Part shown: positions 4,482 through 9,455 of the stretch, one piece after another
Layout: every line of letters begins with the position of its first letter
How positions within the stretch are numbered: the stretch's first letter is position 1
NCBI GenBank assembly: GCA_018061485.1
Contig: JAGOUA010000027.1
Span: 1 to 9,455 of the forward strand
DNA: 9,455 bases
From: Patescibacteria group bacterium
GTDB taxonomy: Bacteria; Patescibacteriota; Patescibacteriia; 2-12-FULL-60-25
Reading direction: 5' to 3'
Notes under the pieces: generated by a model
The model's database searches: none
What the model was told of the DNA's origin: nothing
Seen by the model: only the letters and a program-made list of their open reading frames with translations
Program-made: the position numbers and the translations under genes

Positions 4482-5582
4482 ATGACCCCTCTTGACGTTG
4501 TCGCGTTTGGACTTGATCCGCATCTGCTAGACCCGTCTAGTGCGGCGTTTGCGCGTCAGCAAGCGTATTATGAGGGTAAGCGTGTACGTATCCTGCTCGC
4601 GACGCGGGGAGAGCGTGTGCTCTTGGAGCGCGAGGGGCTATCGGTGCTCCAAGTGGGTGGGACTTCTCGCGCGCTTGTCATGTTGCGGCTGGTCCGTGAG
4701 CTTTTTCGCTTACCGGTGAGTGCTTCGACGATCTTTCTTGCGCAAGCGCCGGATCTGCTTGGAGGGCTTGCGTGGATAGGGTCTATCCTGCAAGGTGCAC
4801 GCTTTTTTGTGCAAGATCACGGCGGTCTCGCGTTTCGATCAATATCAAGGTTGCAGGAGCGAGTGATGCAGCGGTGGGGCTTTTGGCTCTTTCGTCGAGC
4901 GGAGCGTATTCGCGTGGTGAGTTCTCGCGCCAAAGAGGCGTTGATGAAAGCTGGTATTACGCCAGAGAAAATTCATGCATTTCCCATCGAGGCAGATCTC
5001 GCACTATTCTTCGCTGTTCAGCGTACACCTTCGCCTGAGCAACAGATCGTCACGGTGGCGCGTCTTGAGTCAGAGAAGGGTATCGAGTGGCTGTTGCGAG
5101 CGTTTTCGCGTCTTGCCTATACGTCTGTTCGACTGATAGTTGTTGGTTCAGGCTCTCAACGCGAGGCGCTCGAGCGTCTGACGAATCAGTTGGGCATCGC
5201 TGGACGTGTCACGTTTTTAGGCTCGCGTTCTTCTACGGAGATAGCGCAGCTTTTTTCTCGAGCAACGCTCTACGTGCAGCCTTCGCGCTTTGAAGGGTGG
5301 GGGATGGCGCTGGTGGAAGCGGCGGCGGCGAGTCTTCCCTGTGTCACGACGCGGGATGTTGGGTGCGTAGGCGAGGCGCTGATGGAGGGGGAGGGGATAT
5401 CCGTGGTTTCATTCGGGGATACGCTTGTTCTCGCGCGTGTTCTTGATGAGTATCTCTCTCTTGACAACGAGGAGCTCGCACGAATAGGGCAACTTGCCCG
5501 TGAACGAGTGAGACGGTACGCACAAAGCATCGAAACGAAAAACCGTGGCGTAGAAGCAATGCGCGCGTATCTTTTTTCATAA
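4482..5582 (+). CDS. GT4-family glycosyltransferase
   Basis: This 366-residue protein has the two-domain layout of GT-B fold retaining glycosyltransferases. The C-terminal half matches the Glycos_transf_1 pattern: a strand with TVARLESEKG (191-200, with R194 and K199 in the usual donor-phosphate positions), LIVVGSGSQREAL (218-230) and VTFLGSRSSTEIAQLFSRA. PSRFEGWGMALVEAAAASLPCV (267-288) contains the E-x7-E motif at E271 and E279. The N-terminal half is more divergent, with QDHGG at 111-115. No signal peptide or membrane span is evident, so it is likely cytosolic or peripheral. Sugar and acceptor cannot be inferred. The frame is open back into rpsI, but the ATG at 4482, past the terminator, gives a normal GT4 length. 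GAAGG sits only one base before the start, too close for a standard Shine-Dalgarno. Its position next to a large exported protein suggests an envelope role. Confidence 0.88.
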   Translation: MTPLDVVAFGLDPHLLDPSSAAFARQQAYYEGKRVRILLATRGERVLLEREGLSVLQVGGTSRALVMLRLVRELFRLPVSASTIFLAQAPDLLGGLAWIGSILQGARFFVQDHGGLAFRSISRLQERVMQRWGFWLFRRAERIRVVSSRAKEALMKAGITPEKIHAFPIEADLALFFAVQRTPSPEQQIVTVARLESEKGIEWLLRAFSRLAYTSVRLIVVGSGSQREALERLTNQLGIAGRVTFLGSRSSTEIAQLFSRATLYVQPSRFEGWGMALVEAAAASLPCVTTRDVGCVGEALMEGEGISVVSFGDTLVLARVLDEYLSLDNEELARIGQLARERVRRYAQSIETKNRGVEAMRAYLFS

Positions 5583-5594
5583 GAAGAACAAGGG

Positions 5595-5623
5595 TTACGA
5601 AGTGGGTGCGTATATGGTATGGT
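5595..5623 (+). promoter_or_regulatory. weak candidate promoter before the surface protein
   Basis: TTACGA (5595-5600) and TATGGT (5618-5623) are separated by exactly 17 nt and match four of six consensus bases each. Transcription would then start within a base or two of the ATG at 5632, giving a leaderless message. GGTGA at 5621-5625 could instead be a Shine-Dalgarno sequence with 6-nt spacing, which would need an upstream start. The two readings conflict and the sequence alone does not decide. Confidence 0.25.
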
Positions 5624-5631
5624 GAGTTGGT

Positions 5632-8600
5632 ATGAAAAAGTACCTTCTCATAGCGCTCTTTTTCCTTTGCGGAATAGCGTTTACCTCTACGGCAGATGCT
5701 GCCACGATTACGGTGTGTGCGAGCGGTTGTGACCAAACAACGGTTTCCACGGCTCTTGATGCTGCAAACGAAGGCGATACGGTGCAGGTGCAGGGTGGTG
5801 GTGTCGCTCCGTATGATGGATCTGGTGAAACCTTCGGATCCGTCTTTCCGTTTCCTTCTGTGACGTTGCAGTGTACGGATGGTGCTACCATTAGCCAAAC
5901 CGATCCAACGGGCGGAAATACGTTTGTTCTCACGACCAGCTCCACGGTTACTGGATGTACGTTTGGCAACGTGAGTCTTAGGACCGCAAGCAGCGCGTAT
6001 ACCTCCGGCATTGTGATCACGGGGAATACCTTTACCCAGGGCACAACAGGAACCATTGATTTTGTTTATGGGCACGTGGCACATGCAGAAATCACCAACA
6101 ATAGCAATATTCGTTGGTTGCGCTCCATGGCATCGAGCACCAACATGCTGATTAGCGGAAATACCTTTTATGGAGATAAGCCGATCGATGAAACGGATAC
6201 GCGCGGTACGGCTCTTGGGTTGGTGGGTACATCAACTACCCCAACGATCCAAAATAATACGTTTTTGATGGGGTATGACGCATCGGAGACAGTGGCTTTT
6301 AACTCCTCTTTTCTGCATGTCTATGCAGATGGAATGACGTTTACGACAAACACGGTTCGGGTCACTTCGCTTGCCTCCCCCGCCAATCTAAAGATGACGC
6401 TCGATATTCGTACCATTGGGGGCGCATTCTCTTTATCTGGAAATACCCTTACTTCGCCCCTAGACAGTGGATCATGTCAGACGGTTAACATCCAGCCAGC
6501 TCTAGAGATTGGCATGACACCCTCATTCACATTTACGAATAACACATTACGAACCCGGTGCGGTGGAACGGGAGATATTGTCAAGGTTCATAGCGCGGGA
6601 ATAGGGGCCGAGACCATGACGGCAACGCTTCTATTTACCAGGAATCTCTTTTTTGGAGACGATTCTGGGGGGTTTGTAGTTAACTTTGCTGACATGTCCG
6701 GCCCCTCTTCCGCGAGCGCAACCTTTGTGAAGAATGGGCGTTATGGGGTGCAGGAGATACTAGCGGGTGATGCCACGATTACGAACGACACTTGGAAGAC
6801 GGATAATCCGTTGTTGAGAAGTGCTGACATGGATTCGTCGAACGATAGTCAGGTGGTTCCATTTAGTGACTATCTTGATATTGATGGAACGACCGATGAT
6901 ATAGGAGCTTGGCTGGGGACTCGTCGCTCGACGATTTACTTGGATGATGATGGAACGGTGGATTATGCTACGATCGATGTGAATCCGGGTGATCTTAATA
7001 AAACGCTTCAAGATGGTTTACGGAGCGGTGATACGATACAGATGGCAGCGGGAACGTACGACTCAATCGGTATCAGTTCCGAGAGAGCGACCACAACCGT
7101 TTCTCTTATTGGCGCAGGTCCCAGTACAATCATTGACCCCTCGGGCTCTTCTGAGGCCTTGTATCTTGGTAGAATGACAAATGCCACGGTTTCGGATCTT
7201 ACGATACAGGGTGCGGATAGTGTATTGGAGACCGTGACATTAAGGCATATGCTGTTCTCGTACGGAGGAAACGACTATGACGATGGAATGAGTTCTGTGG
7301 CGAATGCCGGAGGATCTCCTTTTCCGCCAGAGTGGGGTATCCCGGCTCCGATGCTAATCATTCAAGATGATTGTAGCTCGATATATGGCACTTCTTGGGA
7401 CGCAAGTCTTACGGGTGTCCTGGGTACGCCACCCTTGAACGTGCATATCGTTCTTGGAACGACGAATGGCGGAACAGAATATGGAACGTTCGTTGTTCCG
7501 AAAGAGGCCTTCGCTGACCAAGCCGCGTTCGCTACTGGCTGTCCCGCTGTCGATGTAGATGTATTTATAGAAGATGTGTTTGTGTATAATCCAGCGACGG
7601 GTGATTACGCCTATGATGAGAGCGCTATTACGTCAGCTGGCGCGACATTAATGGCTGGATTGGCCTCAGCACCGGATCTTGATCGTCAGTTGTCTTACTA
7701 CCCAGGGCTTTCTTTGGCCGCGAGCGTGACATCCTCAACGTTTTCTAATCTGGTTATTAGCGGTAATGGATACGGTGTTCAATTTGGGGCTGATTTTTTT
7801 GGAGGCGCTCTTGGTGATCAATTCTATACAGCCCATGGAAACGTGATTCGTAATAGTACCTTTACAGCGAATACACAGGATGACGTACGAACGGATTCCA
7901 GTGGGCAAAACACGTTGAGTAATAGCTCCTTTGATCGTACGGCCGTGAATGTGACGGATCCATCAGGAAGTATGTTGGTCAAGTACGATGCGAGAGTACG
8001 TACGCTCAAGGGTTCGGATGGGTCTACGGCCGTGAGTTCGGTGGTCACGTCATTCACGGACGGCCTTGGGACGGAGACCGCGGGTGGGTCCACGAGTTCT
8101 GGTTATACGAACTATACTTCGCTTCCAGCGCATACCATCACCAACGCCTCGAACGCGCTTACCACGGGTGGCTATAACGCCTATACCGTAGAAACGGAAG
8201 CTCTTTCTGGCTACACGGCATCATCTACATCTGCAATATTAAGCGAGCCAAATCAAACCGTCACGATATATTTGGTAAGCGAGGAAGCGAATGCTCCGGG
8301 GGCTCCAACGATCACGGCGCTTTCTGGAACGACGGCATCTATCGGAGTAGATGAAAATAGCAACGGAGGAACGGTAGAATACACGCTCTATAACTCCACG
8401 AGTGCAAGCTATGTTGCGGCGGATGGATCCGCTAGCGCGACGGCGGCTTGGCAGACCGCGGCGAACTGGGAAGCCGCGACCATTAGCGGTCTCACCTGTA
8501 ATACAGCGTACAGCTTTGTGATGAATGCGCGTAACGCCCTTGGGGATGTAACGGCAACGTCTAGCGCAGGTGTTGTCACGACGTCGGCTTGTTCCAGTGG

Positions 8601-9321
8601 TGGTGGCGGAGGTGGTGGCGGAGGTGACGGCTCAAGCGGTGGCGGAGGTGGCGGCTCAAGCGGTGGTGGAGCAACCTCGGCTGGCCCAGGAGCCTTCTAT
8701 GTACCGCTTCCCATCGGTTCCACGCCTCCTGTGAGTACCGAGCCGGTACTTCCTCCGGTGGTGGCGCCTGCGCCAGAAACCCCAAGTACGCCAGCTCCTA
8801 TCACAGAAGTTCCAACCGCTCCTACAGCTCCCGCTTCCAATCAAGCGCGAACGCAGGTCTCGTCAGACGCAACCAGCTTCCGCGTGATGCTTGCTCCGCA
8901 AGATCAAGAACGTCTCGCGAGCTTCATTGACGCCGGGACCACGCCGGCAACGCAGGCTCTTGGTTCAGGAGAGCGCCGCGCGCTCGTTCGAGATGCGCTC
9001 GACACCATGGGACGAGCACCAACCCAAACCGACTTGGAACGTCTCGCTCAAGGGCAGATTCCTCAAACACGTAACTTGACTCGCGAACGAGAGCAGCTCC
9101 CTCGTGCTCGTTCCACCTTCCGTACCATTTACGGACGAGATCCAAACTTCCAAAATCCAGAAGAGAATCTTGCCTGGAACACGCTGATGTATCGCATTCG
9201 CTTCACCCGTGATCTTGCGGAAGAGCGTCAAGGTATCACGACCTTCCGCCAGACCTTCCGCCGAGCACCGAGTGATCCGTTTCAGTGGGCGGTCGTCCGC
9301 GTACTGGGGTATGTCAGATAG
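5632..9321 (+). CDS. large secreted beta-helix surface protein
   Basis: This 1229-residue protein begins with a signal peptide (KK at 2-3, hydrophobic 4-17, likely cleavage after ADA at 21-23). Module 1 (about 24-425) opens VCASGCD...GDTVQVQGGG and carries repeated Asn turns (N132, N177, N209, N240, N271, N304, N338, N368), a right-handed beta-helix pattern. Module 2 (about 433-770) reopens with a similar cap, GDTIQMAAGTY at 466-476, has an apparent insertion at about 550-700, and ends with N712, N741 and N764 turns. Residues 781-883 look like a Cna-B or carboxypeptidase-regulatory domain and 887-986 like fibronectin III. A Gly/Ser linker (990-1013) and a Pro-rich stretch (about 1023-1065) lead to a C-terminal domain with three related motifs (1119-1142, 1159-1190, 1201-1229). 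There is no LPXTG and no C-terminal membrane span. I infer an extracellular, cell-attached protein; ligand or enzymatic activity is not visible. GGTGA lies 6 nt before the start. Confidence 0.85.
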   Translation: MKKYLLIALFFLCGIAFTSTADAATITVCASGCDQTTVSTALDAANEGDTVQVQGGGVAPYDGSGETFGSVFPFPSVTLQCTDGATISQTDPTGGNTFVLTTSSTVTGCTFGNVSLRTASSAYTSGIVITGNTFTQGTTGTIDFVYGHVAHAEITNNSNIRWLRSMASSTNMLISGNTFYGDKPIDETDTRGTALGLVGTSTTPTIQNNTFLMGYDASETVAFNSSFLHVYADGMTFTTNTVRVTSLASPANLKMTLDIRTIGGAFSLSGNTLTSPLDSGSCQTVNIQPALEIGMTPSFTFTNNTLRTRCGGTGDIVKVHSAGIGAETMTATLLFTRNLFFGDDSGGFVVNFADMSGPSSASATFVKNGRYGVQEILAGDATITNDTWKTDNPLLRSADMDSSNDSQVVPFSDYLDIDGTTDDIGAWLGTRRSTIYLDDDGTVDYATIDVNPGDLNKTLQDGLRSGDTIQMAAGTYDSIGISSERATTTVSLIGAGPSTIIDPSGSSEALYLGRMTNATVSDLTIQGADSVLETVTLRHMLFSYGGNDYDDGMSSVANAGGSPFPPEWGIPAPMLIIQDDCSSIYGTSWDASLTGVLGTPPLNVHIVLGTTNGGTEYGTFVVPKEAFADQAAFATGCPAVDVDVFIEDVFVYNPATGDYAYDESAITSAGATLMAGLASAPDLDRQLSYYPGLSLAASVTSSTFSNLVISGNGYGVQFGADFFGGALGDQFYTAHGNVIRNSTFTANTQDDVRTDSSGQNTLSNSSFDRTAVNVTDPSGSMLVKYDARVRTLKGSDGSTAVSSVVTSFTDGLGTETAGGSTSSGYTNYTSLPAHTITNASNALTTGGYNAYTVETEALSGYTASSTSAILSEPNQTVTIYLVSEEANAPGAPTITALSGTTASIGVDENSNGGTVEYTLYNSTSASYVAADGSASATAAWQTAANWEAATISGLTCNTAYSFVMNARNALGDVTATSSAGVVTTSACSSGGGGGGGGGDGSSGGGGGGSSGGGATSAGPGAFYVPLPIGSTPPVSTEPVLPPVVAPAPETPSTPAPITEVPTAPTAPASNQARTQVSSDATSFRVMLAPQDQERLASFIDAGTTPATQALGSGERRALVRDALDTMGRAPTQTDLERLAQGQIPQTRNLTREREQLPRARSTFRTIYGRDPNFQNPEENLAWNTLMYRIRFTRDLAEERQGITTFRQTFRRAPSDPFQWAVVRVLGYVR
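8596..8667 (+). repeat. Gly/Ser linker-coding repeat
   Basis: This stretch codes for residues 990-1013 of the surface protein: nine Gly, then Asp-Gly-Ser-Ser, six Gly, Ser-Ser and three Gly. A unit around GGCTCAAGCGGTGG occurs twice, at 8629-8642 and 8659-8672, 30 bp apart. The near-perfect copies suggest a recent in-frame duplication, and such a tract can vary in length between strains. At the protein level it is a flexible spacer between the fibronectin-like domain and the C-terminal part. Confidence 0.65.
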
Positions 9322-9352
9322 GTGAGGTTCGGAATTAGGTGAGGTTCGGAAT
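9319..9352 (+). repeat. perfect 17-bp tandem duplication at the stop codon
   Basis: TAGGTGAGGTTCGGAAT occurs at 9319-9335 and again immediately at 9336-9352 with no mismatch. The first copy starts with the TAG stop of the surface protein gene. The unit is not a multiple of three and lies almost wholly outside the coding region. It could be a recent slippage product or a paired binding site. Confidence 0.85.
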
Positions 9353-9372
9353 AAGGAAGAGATCAGTATTTC

Positions 9373-9405
9373 TACACCCCACTCGCCAAAGGCGAGTGGG
9401 GTGTA
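9373..9405. terminator. 15-bp perfect hairpin after the surface protein, likely transcript end
   Basis: TACACCCCACTCGCC (9373-9387) and its exact complement GGCGAGTGGGGTGTA (9391-9405) flank a 3-nt AAA loop. The stem lies 51 nt past the stop, where a terminator is expected, but neither strand has a T-run after it. It may be a U-tract-free terminator, an mRNA 3'-end stabiliser, or a DNA-level inverted repeat. From 9406 to the window end I see no gene; a second weaker inverted repeat (ATAAGA 9409-9414, TCTTAT 9423-9428) follows. Confidence 0.55.
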
Positions 9406-9455
9406 ATGATAAGAGGGAGGGTTCTTATAGAAGGTTTTGCGTTTGATGAGGGTTT

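Noticed and set aside
5344..6084. A 246-codon minus-strand frame across the glycosyltransferase-surface protein junction
   Set aside because: It lies opposite two convincing genes, and its composition (Arg, Thr, His-rich, no domain pattern) is typical of an antisense shadow.
9406..9455. A possible next gene that starts at the ATG near 9446
   Set aside because: Only a few codons remain in the window, the base before the ATG is G, unlike the other starts, and no ribosome binding site is evident.

Overview
The window looks like a chromosomal segment of a Patescibacteria/CPR-type bacterium. This rests on several sequence features: an RpoA that begins MEPIMLPSKI and stops after the N-terminal domain, a short L13 without its usual C-terminal tail, a cysteine-free S4, few Shine-Dalgarno sequences, and a large secreted beta-helix protein whose C-terminal domain resembles ones I associate with CPR surface proteins. 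The lineage is an inference. All genes are on the + strand, stops are TAA or TAG, and no in-frame TGA is needed, so the ordinary bacterial code fits (not the Gracilibacteria TGA=Gly code).

Layout: 1-384 is non-coding as far as I can tell. It holds three 27-bp degenerate direct repeats (18-139), a long nested inverted repeat that could fold into a structured RNA (190-292), and a candidate promoter with two abutting dyads (310-353). From 385 to 4414 runs a translation/transcription operon: infA, rpmJ, rpsM, rpsK, rpsD, rpoA, rplQ, rplM, rpsI. Gaps are 1-28 nt, except for a 197-nt gap between infA and rpmJ that contains a nested hairpin. The operon ends in a strong hairpin terminator with a UUCG loop (4421-4446). 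The usual upstream neighbours secY, adk and map are not present before infA.

Downstream are a GT4-type glycosyltransferase (4482-5582) and a 1229-residue exported protein (5632-9321). The latter has a signal peptide, two right-handed beta-helix modules, a Cna-B/carboxypeptidase-regulatory-like region, a fibronectin-III-like domain, a Gly-rich then Pro-rich linker, and a C-terminal domain made of three related helical motifs. The final 134 bp hold a perfect 17-bp tandem duplication that begins at the stop codon, and a 15-bp perfect hairpin without a U-tract.

The operon supplies ribosome and RNA polymerase parts. The glycosyltransferase and surface protein probably act at the cell envelope, but nothing in the sequence proves that they work together. 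The most notable observation is that all 11 assigned start codons are preceded by T at -1 (TATG), while most lack a usable Shine-Dalgarno sequence. I found no defence system, mobile element or CRISPR array.
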